NCBI RefSeq assembly: GCF_051549785.1
Contig: NZ_CP189974.1
Location: 744,001-808,000 of the forward strand
DNA from: Caldatribacterium sp051549785
Lineage (GTDB): Bacteria; Atribacterota; Atribacteria; Atribacterales; Caldatribacteriaceae
Length of the DNA: 64,000 bases
Direction of reading: 5' to 3'
The translations under genes were made by a program, and so were the position numbers. Below are positions 33,411 through 42,462 of this stretch, piece by piece. The stretch's first letter is position 1. Each line of letters starts with the position of its first letter. The notes under the pieces were generated by a model that did not search any database, was not told where the DNA came from, and saw only the letters and a program-made list of their open reading frames with translations.

Positions 33411-33439
33411 TTGAAATATCCCAGAAGGACTTGTATAAT
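33411..33439 (+). promoter_or_regulatory. Predicted promoter of the glycyl-radical catabolic operon
   Basis: TTGAAA (33411-33416), 17-base spacer, TATAAT (33434-33439). An imperfect palindrome (ATATGACT and AGTCGATAT arms, 33458-33478) between the -10 and the ATG of gntR could be its operator. Confidence 0.7.
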
Positions 33440-33476
33440 AATCTCAGCAGGTCAGCATATGACTTGATGAGTCGAT

Positions 33477-34196
33477 ATGATTGTCAGAGAGAACCTGGTG
33501 AATCAGGCGAAAAAGCATATACTGGAGTATATCTTTAAAGAAAATCTCTCAAAGGGCGATAAGCTCCCGTCTATTGAGCAGTTGGCAAGCATTTTTTCTG
33601 TGGGTAGATCTACGATTCGAGAAGCGATACGGAGTTTAGAGCAGTTGCATATCCTCGAAACCGTTCAGGGCAAAGGAACCTTTGTTACTGTGGATCCTTC
33701 TTCTTTAGGCAGAGATATTTCACAACTTCGTAGCGTGACTGAAATGGCCCAGGAATCGGGAATTACCTTGGTGAACTTCTGGGTTTCACGAGAGGAGATT
33801 CTGGCAGATGATTTTCTCGCTCAGAAGCTGGAGGTAGAGGTAGGTACGCCACTTGTGTTTCTTCAGCGAATTCGGGGTTTTGAGGGAGAAGCCATTGTGT
33901 ACCTCGAGGATATTCTCCCTAAGAAGTATACTCTGACCTTCAGCGAGGAAGATTGGAATGGCTCTCTTTTTCAGGCTTTGGAGAAAAGCGGCGTGAAGGT
34001 TGTCTTTTCGTGGGCAAAAATTATACCTTATATCCCTGACAGTGCTTTTTTGAAGAAAATGAGGCTTAAGCAGAGAGTACCATTCCTCCTTCTGCAACAT
34101 CTTCATTATGACGCAAGAGGTCGAATCATTGCATTTTCGAAGGATTACTACCACTCGGGGTTTTTCCATTTTGAGGTTTTACGTAGGAGATTGTAA
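33477..34196 (+). CDS. GntR/HutC-family transcriptional regulator
   Basis: 239 residues. An N-terminal winged helix (LPSIEQLASIFSVGRSTIREAIRSL, about 27-52; QGKGTFV wing) is followed by a UTRA-type effector domain (about 90-235). It is the first gene of an eight-gene operon and probably represses it through the palindrome overlapping its leader. A/T-ending codons are clearly more frequent than in genes before 33223, as in the rest of this block. Confidence 0.87.
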   Translation: MIVRENLVNQAKKHILEYIFKENLSKGDKLPSIEQLASIFSVGRSTIREAIRSLEQLHILETVQGKGTFVTVDPSSLGRDISQLRSVTEMAQESGITLVNFWVSREEILADDFLAQKLEVEVGTPLVFLQRIRGFEGEAIVYLEDILPKKYTLTFSEEDWNGSLFQALEKSGVKVVFSWAKIIPYIPDSAFLKKMRLKQRVPFLLLQHLHYDARGRIIAFSKDYYHSGFFHFEVLRRRL

Positions 34197-34213
34197 TGAG
34201 GGGGTTATCAGGC

Positions 34214-36637
34214 ATGAAGTTGGATCTTGAGATTATGGATATCGAGTATGGCATGACGGAACGAATTCGGGCGATGCGAGAGGAGCTCCTGAACACTATC
34301 CCCCAGGTGTGTGTGGAAAGAGCTCGCATTTATACCCAGGTTTATAAGGAGAATGAGGCAGATCCACCGATCCTTAGGCGAGCTAAGGCTCTGGCAAAGA
34401 CTCTTGAAGAAATGAGTATCTTTATCTATCGGGACGAGCTTCTTGTGGGGAACCAGGCTTCAAAACCACGGGGTGCACCTATTTTCCCTGAATATTCTTG
34501 GGACTGGATAGTTGACGAGATTGATCAATTCCATCTGCGTAAGGGCGATGTTTTCCTTGTTGATGAGGAATCGAAGAGAATTCTCCTAGAGGAGGTTATT
34601 CCTTACTGGAAAGGTAAGACCTTGTATGATCGCGCTATCCGAATCATCCCACCTTTTGTCCTTGAGGCACAGAAGATAGGGGCAATATCTGGCAGAGGAA
34701 ATATAACTTCTGGAGATGGTCACATTATCGTAAATTTCCCGAAAGTTTTGGAAAAGGGTCTTGGAGGACTTCTGCAAGAGGTGAAGGAAAGAAAAGAGTC
34801 TTTGGAACCCAATGATCCCGAGTTTGTTCGGAAAAGTTTGTTTTATGATGCTGTGACGATTGCTCTCCAAGGGGTGATCCATTTTATTGAAAGATATGCC
34901 CAACTTGCCCGGCTCGAGGCCGAAGTTATTGAAGACTTGCAGAGAAAGAATGAGTTAAAGAATTTGGCGAGGGTACTTGAAAACATTGCCCACCTTCCAC
35001 CTTCGGATTTTTACGAGGCGCTTCAGCTTGTCTGGTTTGTACATCTTGTGACCCAAATAGAAAGCAATGGGCATTCCTTCTCCTTGGGGCGCCTCGACCA
35101 GTATCTCTACCCTTACTGGAAGAAAGACGCAGAGCTGGGTCGCATTGACCCCGAACAAACCGTTGAACTTCTTCAAAATCTTTTTGTGAAGATGTTTACT
35201 ATCAATAAGATTCGGCCTTGGGCGCACACACAGTTTGGCATCGGCTACACAACGTATCAGAATGTTACTATTGGTGGCCAGGATCGCCTGGGTCGTGACG
35301 CTACAAATGAGCTGACCCTTTTGATTCTTAAAGCAGTCGGAGGACTGAGGCTCACCACGCCAAATCTTTCTGCTCGTTACCATGCTTCTTCTCCAAGGTT
35401 TTATCTTGAAGAATGTGCAAAGGTTATCCGGCTTGGTTTTGGCATGCCTGCTATGAAAAACGATGAAATTATCATCCCGGCTCTTATGGACAAAGGAGCA
35501 ACTGTTGAGGATGCTCGAGATTACGCTATAGTGGGTTGTGTAGAGGCGGCTGTGCCCGGTAAGTGGGGGTATAGAAACACAGGCATGGCGTTCCTTAACG
35601 TTTTAAAGGTTCTTGAGTTGACTCTTTACGGGGGAAAATGTCCAGAGCGCGGTGTTTGTCTCTGCGCAACAAAGTTGCCCCAGGAGTGCTTAACCTTTGA
35701 AGAGTTTTACGAGGAATTTAAAAAGCAGCTGGCCTTTTACACTAGATGTGAGGTGCTTATGGATGTGGGTGCAGACACAGCCTTAGAAGAGCTTGTGCCT
35801 GATGCTTTCTGTTCCGCGTTGGTTGAGGATTGCCTTGGACGTGGCAAAAGCATTAAGGAAGGAGGAGCAGTGTATGACGTTATCAGCGGGCCTTTCTCTG
35901 GCTTGGCTAATGCTGCGAACAGTCTGGCTTCGATAAAGAAGCTCATTTACGAGGAAAAGTCTGTCAGCTGGGAAGAATTGCTGTCCGCTTTGCGGGAAGA
36001 TTTTGAAAGTCCCAGAGGACAGTTCCTCCGCAAGAGGATTCTTGAAGAAGTTCCCAAGTATGGGAATGATGATGATTATGTGGATGAACTGGCTCGAAGA
36101 ATTATGGAAGACTATCTCAGCGAGTTACGACAATATCGCAACACTCGCTATGGACGAGGTCCCATAGGCGGTAATTATTGCGGTTCTACCTCAAACATAT
36201 CGGCAAATGTCCCTCTGGGGATGGCAGTGGGTGCCACTCCTGATGGAAGGAAGGCCCACGAACCCATTGCTGAGGGTGTCTCTCCTTTTTATGGTACGGA
36301 GAAAAGAGGACCTACCGGTGTCCTAAAATCTGTGAGCAAACTTCCAACGGTGAAGATGATTGCCCAACTTCTAAACCTCAAGTTCACGCCCTCAGTCCTG
36401 GCTACCGAGGAGGGCTTGCGAAAGCTTGTTGATCTCATTGTTACTTTCTTCCGTGATTTGAAGGGATGGCATGTCCAGTTTAATGTTATTGATGCTAAGA
36501 CGCTACGGGAAGCACAGAAAAACCCGGAGAAGTACTGCGATCTCATTGTGAGAGTAGCTGGTTACAGTGCTCTTTTTATTGCCCTTGACCCGAGGACCCA
36601 GGAAGATATTATTCGTCGCACCGAACATTCTCTATAG
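34214..36637 (+). CDS. Glycyl radical enzyme of the dehydratase/PFL2-like group
   Basis: 807 residues from ATG 34214, which has AGGGGG about nine bases upstream (ATG 34196 is an alternative). The thiyl-radical Cys442 lies in VGCVEAAVPG; the C-E pair, rather than the C-C pair of pyruvate formate-lyase, marks the dehydratase/C-O or C-N lyase subgroup. The glycyl radical Gly783 sits in RVAGYSALF near the C-terminus. The matching activase is encoded at 41498. Such enzymes dehydrate diols or open ring ethers anaerobically and are destroyed by oxygen. The linked ROK kinase and carbohydrate importer suggest a sugar or sugar-phosphate substrate. Confidence 0.93.
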   Translation: MKLDLEIMDIEYGMTERIRAMREELLNTIPQVCVERARIYTQVYKENEADPPILRRAKALAKTLEEMSIFIYRDELLVGNQASKPRGAPIFPEYSWDWIVDEIDQFHLRKGDVFLVDEESKRILLEEVIPYWKGKTLYDRAIRIIPPFVLEAQKIGAISGRGNITSGDGHIIVNFPKVLEKGLGGLLQEVKERKESLEPNDPEFVRKSLFYDAVTIALQGVIHFIERYAQLARLEAEVIEDLQRKNELKNLARVLENIAHLPPSDFYEALQLVWFVHLVTQIESNGHSFSLGRLDQYLYPYWKKDAELGRIDPEQTVELLQNLFVKMFTINKIRPWAHTQFGIGYTTYQNVTIGGQDRLGRDATNELTLLILKAVGGLRLTTPNLSARYHASSPRFYLEECAKVIRLGFGMPAMKNDEIIIPALMDKGATVEDARDYAIVGCVEAAVPGKWGYRNTGMAFLNVLKVLELTLYGGKCPERGVCLCATKLPQECLTFEEFYEEFKKQLAFYTRCEVLMDVGADTALEELVPDAFCSALVEDCLGRGKSIKEGGAVYDVISGPFSGLANAANSLASIKKLIYEEKSVSWEELLSALREDFESPRGQFLRKRILEEVPKYGNDDDYVDELARRIMEDYLSELRQYRNTRYGRGPIGGNYCGSTSNISANVPLGMAVGATPDGRKAHEPIAEGVSPFYGTEKRGPTGVLKSVSKLPTVKMIAQLLNLKFTPSVLATEEGLRKLVDLIVTFFRDLKGWHVQFNVIDAKTLREAQKNPEKYCDLIVRVAGYSALFIALDPRTQEDIIRRTEHSL

Positions 36638-36652
36638 TTTCGGGTGATCGTC

Positions 36653-37612
36653 TTGAAGAAACACTATGCCGTAGGGATTGATATTGGCGGCACCAAGCTC
36701 CGTTTGGGTCTTGTAAGTGAAGAGTTGAGCATAGAACGGTGTTTCATCACCCAGGAACATCAGTATTTTGCACCACTGGAGTTAGCCAATTTTGTAGCAA
36801 AATCCCTTGCTCAGCTTCTTGAGGGACAGGAAAATGTGTTGGGTGTGGGGGTTGGATACCCTGGCCCGATCTGGTTCACGCAAGGGTGTACTTTCTCGTA
36901 TTCGAACCTTCGTCACGAGGGATGGGAGAAAGTTCCGCTGGCGAAGATGATAGAAGAAAGGGTGGGGTTTCCTGTACTTGTAGATAACGACGCTAATCTT
37001 GCAGGGCTTGCGGAGGTTCGTCTGGGAGCAGGGAAGGAGTACCGGGATGTTGTGTACATCACCATAAGCACGGGTACAGGAGGTGCCATCTTCTTCAATC
37101 GACAACTGTACCGCGGTTTTTTGGGAAGCGCAGGGGAATTTGGCCACATGGTGGTGGACCTTCGTGGGCCGCAGTGCAAATGTGGGAACAGAGGATGTGT
37201 TATGTCTCTCCTTTCTGGTCTCGGCCTTGAGAAATTCATCCGGGAAGAGCCCTCTTGCAGGTTCCTTTTCCAAGATGGAAATAGAGAGGAAGATTGTGTT
37301 AAGAAGTTTGTGGAACTTGCGCAGTGTGGAAACCCCTCTGCTCTGAGAGCTATGAAACCCCTGGTTGAGTATCTTTGCATTGCCTTTCTTAATGTCGTTC
37401 ATATTCTTAACCCTGAGGCCATAGTTGTTGGTGGAGCCTTGGGGAAAGCACTTCTGGCGCTCTTCCACAAGGACATTAGGGAGTACTTAAGTACCCATTT
37501 ACCGAAGGAGGTGGTGGAGAGAACGGAAATTCGAGAAGCAAAACTGAATGATTGGAATGGAGTTTTAGGTGGTGCAATACTTGTGTTTGAGAGTCTTGCG
37601 GCATCCGTGTGA
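36653..37612 (+). CDS. ROK-family sugar kinase
   Basis: 319 residues from TTG 36653, which follows a GGTGA site; GTG 36644 is the alternative. N-terminal ATP loop VGIDIGGTKLRLGLV, catalytic Asp in VDNDANLAGLAE, and the ROK zinc motif CKCGNRGCV (preceded by EFGHMV). There is no N-terminal helix-turn-helix, so it is a kinase and not a repressor. It probably phosphorylates the sugar brought in by the importer, at the 6-hydroxyl as in glucokinase, before or after the glycyl radical step. Confidence 0.9.
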   Translation: MKKHYAVGIDIGGTKLRLGLVSEELSIERCFITQEHQYFAPLELANFVAKSLAQLLEGQENVLGVGVGYPGPIWFTQGCTFSYSNLRHEGWEKVPLAKMIEERVGFPVLVDNDANLAGLAEVRLGAGKEYRDVVYITISTGTGGAIFFNRQLYRGFLGSAGEFGHMVVDLRGPQCKCGNRGCVMSLLSGLGLEKFIREEPSCRFLFQDGNREEDCVKKFVELAQCGNPSALRAMKPLVEYLCIAFLNVVHILNPEAIVVGGALGKALLALFHKDIREYLSTHLPKEVVERTEIREAKLNDWNGVLGGAILVFESLAASV

Positions 37613-37663
37613 TAGGATCCCTTAGTAGAGTACTGGGTATTACTCTGAAGGAGGAGGGAAACG

Positions 37664-38959
37664 ATGAGGAAGTTTGTCGGTCTTGGGATAACTCTGTTGC
37701 TTGGAGCCTTGTTCCTGGGGTTGGTGGGGATAGCCTTAGCTCAGGAGAAGGAAAACGAGTTCATCATCTTCCACTATTGGACAGCCGGCGGCGAGAAAGA
37801 AGCGATTGATGCCTTATTTGAGCTTTACCAGAAACGCAACCCCGGGGTCAAGATCGTAGAGAATCCTGTGGCAGGTGGTGGGGGAGAAACAATGCTTGCG
37901 GTACTTATGAGCAATTTGGCTGCTGGGATGCCTCCCGACTCGTTCCAGGACCACCAGGGCAATCAACAGAAAGATTACATTGATGCTGGTTACCTTGAGC
38001 CAGTCGATGATATTTGGGCGGAAGCAAACTTCGAGGCTCGTATTAACCCCATGTGGATTAAGACTCTGAGGTTCGGTGGGCACGTTTATTCAGTACCAAT
38101 CAACGCTCATCGTACAAATTGGTTGTGGTACAACAAAAAAATTTTTGACGAGCTGGGTATCAAGCCTCCTGAAACTTATGACGAACTCCTTGAAACTTGC
38201 AAAAAAATTAAGGAGGCAAAGCCCGACATTTCTCCACTGGCTTTAGGGACGAGGGAAAAAGTTTGGTCCACATACCTCTATGACATGGTTCTCCTCACCA
38301 CTGGTGGCCCCGATTTTTACGAGCGGGCTAATACTGGTAAGATTGATTTCCGAAACGATCCTACCTTCCGGAAAGCGATGGAACGTTACGCTGCCCTTAT
38401 TCCATATATTTACCCGTGGCATGCTACAAAGAGCTGGGACGAGGCAGGGGCACTTTTAAAGACCGGTGAAGCGGCCATGTACTGGATGGGGGACTGGGTG
38501 CTAGGTTATTACTTGAGCATTGGTATGCAGCCCGAGGTGGATTTCAGCGCTACTGCTATTCCCAAAGATATCTGGATGGGTCATGCTGATACCTTCCCGC
38601 TCCCTAAAGGTGCGCCTCATCCCAATAATGCTCGGGACTGGATCAGAATGTGTACTACTCCTGAAGCTCAGAAAGCCTTCAATCTCATCAAAGGCTCAGT
38701 AACAATTGTAAATGATGTGCCTCCTGATGTATATCCTGACCCTTATCGCCAGAGAAGTGCTAATGACCTCCGCACTCTTCGGGCAGTGTGTGATGGTTTC
38801 CACGGAGGCATGATTACCCCAGCTTTTGGGAGTGAGCTCATGGATATCCTCACAAGGTTCCTTGTCGACCAGGATGTAGACGCTGCTATACAGGCTATCG
38901 CTGAAGCCGCTGAGAGAACGAATCTCGCTGAAGCCTGTAGCTGGTTCTGGGAACAGTAG
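37664..38959 (+). CDS. Carbohydrate ABC transporter substrate-binding protein (family 1)
   Basis: 431 residues. A signal peptide (VGLGITLLLGALFLG... ending ALAQ) precedes a Malk-type extracellular binding fold: FHYWTAGGEKEAIDALFELY, LWYNKKIFDELGIKPPETYDE, and GEAAMYWMGDWVLGYY. Relatives bind mono- or oligosaccharides. The gene has a strong AAGGAGGAGG ribosome site, and a terminator-like hairpin follows, so it should be the most abundant product of the operon. Confidence 0.9.
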   Translation: MRKFVGLGITLLLGALFLGLVGIALAQEKENEFIIFHYWTAGGEKEAIDALFELYQKRNPGVKIVENPVAGGGGETMLAVLMSNLAAGMPPDSFQDHQGNQQKDYIDAGYLEPVDDIWAEANFEARINPMWIKTLRFGGHVYSVPINAHRTNWLWYNKKIFDELGIKPPETYDELLETCKKIKEAKPDISPLALGTREKVWSTYLYDMVLLTTGGPDFYERANTGKIDFRNDPTFRKAMERYAALIPYIYPWHATKSWDEAGALLKTGEAAMYWMGDWVLGYYLSIGMQPEVDFSATAIPKDIWMGHADTFPLPKGAPHPNNARDWIRMCTTPEAQKAFNLIKGSVTIVNDVPPDVYPDPYRQRSANDLRTLRAVCDGFHGGMITPAFGSELMDILTRFLVDQDVDAAIQAIAEAAERTNLAEACSWFWEQ

Positions 38960-38965
38960 TCTTTC

Positions 38966-39003
38966 AAAGTAGCCCTCCCCTCGCGAGGGGAGGGCTACTT
39001 TTT
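38966..39003 (+). terminator. Strong hairpin after the binding-protein gene
   Basis: Perfect palindrome of two 18-base arms (38966-38983, 38984-39001) followed by TT and AAAA. It probably terminates most transcripts and limits permease synthesis. Confidence 0.8.
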
Positions 39004-39022
39004 AAAAGCGAGGGGACAAGGC

Positions 39023-39895
39023 GTGAGGTATTACAAGTTTCAGGGGTTTGCGTTTCTCATTCCTATCCTGGTTATTATTGGCATCTTTTACGCCATGATC
39101 GTCTGGGATGTGTTTGCTGCCTTTACTCACTGGCAGGGTTTGCAGCCAACGTGGAGGTTTGCGGGACTTTATAATTTCCTTCGTCTCTTTCAGATGAGCA
39201 GATTCTGGGTAAACCTTAGGAATAACCTTCTGTGGCTTCTCCTTTTTATCGCCCCGACTTTTCTGACAGGCTTTGTTCTTGCCTATCTTATTACCAACTT
39301 GGGAAGAGGAGAAGCAATTCTCCGCCAGATTTTTCTCTTCCCTATGGCTCTCTCCTTCATCATTACTGGAGTTCTGTGGGCATGGATGTATGACCCGAGT
39401 TCTGGGGTTATCAATTCGGTTCTCAAAGCTTTCGGTTTCAACACCTCGAAGTTGGGGTGGATTGCTCTTCCCAAAACGGCCATTTATTGTATGATTGTTG
39501 CCGCTTTCTGGCAATATCTGGGGTTTGCTTTGGTCATCTATTTGGGAGCCATAAAGGGCATACCTTATGAGATGGTAGAAGCAGCCAAAGTGGATGGAGC
39601 TTCTCATTGGACTGTTGCCTTTCGCATCATTTTTCCTAACCTGGGGCATGCTACCTTAATCTGCACCACCATGCTGGCCATAACAACGGTGAAGGTCTTC
39701 GACCTTGTCTGGGTGATGACGAGAGGGGGTCCTGGGGTGAGCACAGAAATACTCCCTTACCTTATGTACCGCCTTGCTTTTGACTCGAGGGATCTCGGGA
39801 TGGGTGCGGCTACGAGTATCGTCATCCTCCTTTTCTCTGCAGCTATGGTCATTCCCTATTCGCTCTGGGCTCTGAATAAGTGGGTGAGGACATGA
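39023..39895 (+). CDS. Carbohydrate ABC transporter permease (MalF-type)
   Basis: 290 residues, GTG start after GAGGGG. Six predicted membrane helices and the EAA coupling motif in VEAAKVDGASHWTVAFRIIF. It pairs with the following permease. No ATPase gene is present in the operon, so a shared MsmK/MsmX-like ATPase elsewhere is expected. Confidence 0.9.
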   Translation: MRYYKFQGFAFLIPILVIIGIFYAMIVWDVFAAFTHWQGLQPTWRFAGLYNFLRLFQMSRFWVNLRNNLLWLLLFIAPTFLTGFVLAYLITNLGRGEAILRQIFLFPMALSFIITGVLWAWMYDPSSGVINSVLKAFGFNTSKLGWIALPKTAIYCMIVAAFWQYLGFALVIYLGAIKGIPYEMVEAAKVDGASHWTVAFRIIFPNLGHATLICTTMLAITTVKVFDLVWVMTRGGPGVSTEILPYLMYRLAFDSRDLGMGAATSIVILLFSAAMVIPYSLWALNKWVRT

Positions 39896-40713
39896 AGGAA
39901 CGATATTTCCTTCTGATTACCGGTTTGCTCGTAAGCATTCTGGCAGTGATCTGGATGGTCCCCATCTACGCTTTAGTTACCACCTCTCTGAAAACTCAGG
40001 AGGAGGTAGCCCTTCAGAAGTACCTCGGTCTCCCTCGAAGCCCTCAGTTTTCCAACTTTGGGAAAGCCTTTAACGCTCTTAAAATAGGCCTGAGAAATAG
40101 CCTTGTTATCAGCCTTTCGGCAACGTTTCTTTGTATATTTGTAGGGTCCCTGGCGGGCTATGCCCTGACGGGATTTAATTTTCGGTTTGCAACACCACTT
40201 TTCTTCCTCATCGTCGTGGTTACTTTCCTTCCCTATCACGTCATTCTGATTCCTATTACCCAGTTCCTTAAAACTCTGGGGCTTTTAAATAGCTATGCTG
40301 GTTTGATTCTCATCTACGTGGTACTCAATGCGCCAATGGCTACTCTTATAACCGGTACCTTTTTCATGAAGATTCCCCCTGAGCTTGAGGAAGCTGCTAT
40401 TCTTGATGGTTGCAAACCTTTCCGGTACTATCTGAGAATTCTTGTTCCGGTTTCCCTCCCCGGTCTTATTTCGGCAACCATTCTGGTTTTTATTCAGATT
40501 TACAACGAGTTCCTGCTGGGCATTGCCTTGACTCGCGGCCCCAATGTGAAACCGGTCATGCCTTTCCTCGCGGAGCTCAAAGGTACACAGATTGCTCAGT
40601 GGCACATCCAGATGGCTGGTGCGGCTATCACCTCGGTAATTCCTGTTCTGGTTTTTATCTTCCTGGGACGGTACTTTATATCCGGTCTTATGGCCGGGTA
40701 TGGGAAAGGATGA
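39892..40713 (+). CDS. Carbohydrate ABC transporter permease (MalG-type)
   Basis: 273 residues from ATG 39892 overlapping the previous stop. Six membrane helices and the EAA motif EEAAILDGCKPFRYYLRILV. It completes the membrane part of the importer. Confidence 0.9.
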   Translation: MKERYFLLITGLLVSILAVIWMVPIYALVTTSLKTQEEVALQKYLGLPRSPQFSNFGKAFNALKIGLRNSLVISLSATFLCIFVGSLAGYALTGFNFRFATPLFFLIVVVTFLPYHVILIPITQFLKTLGLLNSYAGLILIYVVLNAPMATLITGTFFMKIPPELEEAAILDGCKPFRYYLRILVPVSLPGLISATILVFIQIYNEFLLGIALTRGPNVKPVMPFLAELKGTQIAQWHIQMAGAAITSVIPVLVFIFLGRYFISGLMAGYGKG

Positions 40714-40729
40714 GAAAGGAGGCAGGCCA

Positions 40730-41494
40730 ATGGCTACTCGAGACAAGGTCAGGGTCTTGTTTGTGGGGGAAACGTGGATTGTTTCCAAGTTCCACATCAA
40801 GGGCTTTGACGTGGTGCCCTTGGGAGGTTATGAAGATTTCTCTGTGTGGTTCCAAAAGGGACTTGGTACCTATCAGGATCTCGAAGTCTTTCACATGCCC
40901 AATCACATGGCCATGGGGCTTTTCCCCAGTACTCTGGACACCTTGAGGGAGTACGATGTTCTTGTGCTCAGCGATGTAGGAAGGAACACCCTGACCTTCT
41001 ACCCCGACGTTTTTCGGGTTCCTATGGGAACAGACCGTCTGACCCTGATAAGAGATTTCGTACAACAGGGTGGGGGTCTTTTGATGTGCGGGGGCTGGAT
41101 GTCCTTCCAGGGCTTCAAGGGTATGGCGAATTACCATGGGAGCCCTGTTGAGGAAGCTCTGCCAGTCTCTCTCTGCGAAGGTGATGACCGGGTTGAGACA
41201 CCGGAGGGTGTGAAACCTGAGTTCGTTGTCGACCGCCATCCTATTGTGGAGGGAATACCCAAAGATTCCTGGCCTTTATTTTTGGGATACAACCGCCTCC
41301 ACACTAAGGAAGGAGCTACGGTTCTTGCCAGGGTTGGCAGCGATGCCTTTATTGTTGTTTGGGAGTATGGAAGGGGAAGAGCTATGGCCTTTGCCTCTGA
41401 CCTTGCACCCCACTGGGGAAGTGCTTTTGTGAACTGGGAGTACTACCCGAAATTTTGGTACCAGAGTATTCAGTGGTTGGCAGGGAAGTGTTGA
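40730..41494 (+). CDS. Class I glutamine-amidotransferase-like protein of a catabolic operon
   Basis: 254 residues from ATG 40730, seven bases after AAAGGAGG. It resembles the GATase1-like / ThuA-related group: RVLFVGETWIVSKF at the start, YDVLVLSDVGRNTL, QGGGLLMCGGWMSFQG with a Cys at the nucleophile-elbow position, RHPIVEGIP, and late EYGRGRAMAFASDLAPHW. Proteins of this type occur in sugar-utilisation clusters but lack a settled reaction. Here it is wedged between the importer and the activase, implying a role on the same substrate, perhaps as an isomerase or hydrolase. Confidence 0.75.
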   Translation: MATRDKVRVLFVGETWIVSKFHIKGFDVVPLGGYEDFSVWFQKGLGTYQDLEVFHMPNHMAMGLFPSTLDTLREYDVLVLSDVGRNTLTFYPDVFRVPMGTDRLTLIRDFVQQGGGLLMCGGWMSFQGFKGMANYHGSPVEEALPVSLCEGDDRVETPEGVKPEFVVDRHPIVEGIPKDSWPLFLGYNRLHTKEGATVLARVGSDAFIVVWEYGRGRAMAFASDLAPHWGSAFVNWEYYPKFWYQSIQWLAGKC

Positions 41495-41497
41495 AAA

Positions 41498-42442
41498 GTG
41501 GTAGTAGGAAAAAGGAGTTCTGGAGTCAAGGGAATTGTTTTTGATATTCAACATTTTTCTGTGCACGACGGGCCGGGAATAAGGACAACTGTGTTTTTGA
41601 AAGGATGTCCTTTAAGGTGTCTTTGGTGTCACAACCCGGAGTCCCAAAATCCTCAACCTGAGATCGGGTTTTCTTCCCAGAAGTGCCTTTCCTGCGGGAT
41701 TTGCGAGGAAATTTGTCTTCAGCGTGCTTGTAGTCTCGAAAATCCCTATCGGGTGGATCGTAAGAAATGCAATCTTTGCGGGATATGTGTTCAGCACTGT
41801 CCCGCTTCTGCACTAAGGATTATCGGGCGGGAAGTCTCTTTGGAGGAAGTTGTGGCGGAGGTAATGCAGGATGAGGCCTTTTACCTCCAATCTGGAGGGG
41901 GGGTTACTATTTCCGGGGGAGAACCCCTCTATCAGCTCGACTTTACCCATGCTCTGGTGAAGTGTTTCAAAAGACTCGGGTACCACGTAGCGTTCGACAC
42001 TTCCGGGTATTTTCAAGGGAACGAGGAAGATGCGAGAATTCTTCTTGATCTCGCTCAGAAGGTGGACTTAATTCTCTATGACCTGAAGATTATGGATAGC
42101 CAGAAGCACGAAAGATACGTAGGTGTTCCTAATGTCACTATCCTTGAAAACGCCTATGTTCTCGGTATGCGCTATCCCGATAAAATACTCTTTCGTTATC
42201 CTCTCATTCCTCAGATCAATGATTCAAAAGAAGATTTCGAAGCATTGAGGGACTTTCTCTCCCGCTTGCCGAGGGCACGACTTGAAATACTGCCCTATCA
42301 TCGCCTGGGTTTGGGAAAGTATGCTTTAATCGGTCGGGAATATGAACTTGAATCCCTTCCTCTCCTCGAGGAGAGGAAGGTGTCTTCTTTGAAAGAAATT
42401 CTTTTTGGCTTGCCCGGCGTTGTTCTTGTTGGCGAGAGGTAA
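41498..42442 (+). CDS. Glycyl radical enzyme activating protein (radical SAM)
   Basis: 314 residues, GTG start. Radical-SAM cluster CPLRCLWC near residues 37-44, an inserted ferredoxin-like domain with two Cys sets (CLSCGICEEIC, CNLCGICVQHC) for extra [4Fe-4S] clusters, and SGGEPL. This arrangement is typical of activases of the dehydratase/PFL2 group. It abstracts the hydrogen from Gly783 of the enzyme encoded at 34214. It is the last gene of the island operon; decayed IS sequence starts right after its stop. Confidence 0.93.
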   Translation: MVVGKRSSGVKGIVFDIQHFSVHDGPGIRTTVFLKGCPLRCLWCHNPESQNPQPEIGFSSQKCLSCGICEEICLQRACSLENPYRVDRKKCNLCGICVQHCPASALRIIGREVSLEEVVAEVMQDEAFYLQSGGGVTISGGEPLYQLDFTHALVKCFKRLGYHVAFDTSGYFQGNEEDARILLDLAQKVDLILYDLKIMDSQKHERYVGVPNVTILENAYVLGMRYPDKILFRYPLIPQINDSKEDFEALRDFLSRLPRARLEILPYHRLGLGKYALIGREYELESLPLLEERKVSSLKEILFGLPGVVLVGER

Positions 42443-42462
42443 GGGCTGTCTAATCACTACTT

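Noticed and set aside
34214..36637. Assignment of the glycyl radical enzyme as pyruvate formate-lyase
   Set aside because: The active site has a single Cys followed by Val-Glu (GCVE), not the Cys-Cys pair of formate-lyase.
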